Below, piece after piece: positions 5,375 through 5,376 of a stretch of 5,376 nt of DNA; the first letter of the stretch is position 1, and every line of letters starts with the position of its first letter. This DNA is from Candidatus Hydrogenedentota bacterium (GTDB taxonomy: Bacteria > Hydrogenedentota > Hydrogenedentia > Hydrogenedentales > SLHB01): positions 1 to 5,376 of the forward strand of contig PUOI01000084.1 in the NCBI GenBank assembly GCA_003552765.1. Reading direction: 5' to 3'. The translations under genes and the position numbers were made by a program. Under the pieces are notes generated by a model. It ran no database searches. It was not told where the DNA came from and saw only the letters and a program-made list of their open reading frames with translations.

Positions 5375-5376
5375 GC

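Noticed and set aside
1..5376. tRNA or rRNA genes, CRISPR array, transposase or IS ends
   Set aside because: No such structures were seen. The repeats present are all explained by duplicated leader and C-terminal gene segments.

Overview
The window comes from a GC-rich bacterial genome. Every convincing gene lies on the minus strand, so the biological reading direction is from high to low coordinates. It looks like part of a polysaccharide-degradation locus of exported carbohydrate-active enzymes. Twin-arginine (Tat) leaders are used on glycan-degrading enzymes, and no SusC/SusD-like pair, regulator or transporter is visible. This would fit a PVC-group (Planctomycetota, Verrucomicrobiota, Lentisphaerota) or Hydrogenedentota-like organism, but nothing here proves the lineage.

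In transcription order the layout is as follows. (1) 5374-4904 is the C-terminal end of a secreted-type protein with a beta-sandwich tail, cut by the window edge. (2) A 168-bp spacer carries a perfect 9-bp palindrome. (3) 4735-2813 is a complete 640-residue Tat-exported protein that looks like an alpha/alpha-toroid plus beta-sandwich polysaccharide lyase. (4) A 143-bp spacer is paralogous to the first one. (5) 2669-1539 is a complete 376-residue Tat-exported GH99/WbsX-like putative glycoside hydrolase. (6) 48 bp further on, 1490-1125 holds the first 121 codons of a GH92-type alpha-mannosidase. (7) This is broken at about 1125-1134 and joined out of frame to a second, decayed copy of the lyase C-terminus (to 891). 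(8) 848-747 is an orphan Tat leader, a third copy of the leader module. (9) 727 to the left edge is the N-terminal part of a clan GH-A-like TIM-barrel hydrolase.

The most striking point is the mosaic structure. One block of about 245 bp (spacer, palindrome, Shine-Dalgarno, Tat signal and the first mature residues) stands in front of two unrelated catalytic domains, and a fragment of it stands alone as a third copy. The lyase C-terminus also occurs twice, with an 86-bp stretch that is identical to the base. The region appears to have been shaped by duplication, leader reuse and deletion between repeats, leaving a truncated alpha-mannosidase pseudogene in the middle.

If expressed together, the enzymes would act outside the cytoplasm on a complex glycan. 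The GH92 remnant and the GH99-like enzyme hint at mannose-containing material, and the lyase-like protein hints at a uronic-acid polysaccharide. The substrate is inference only.
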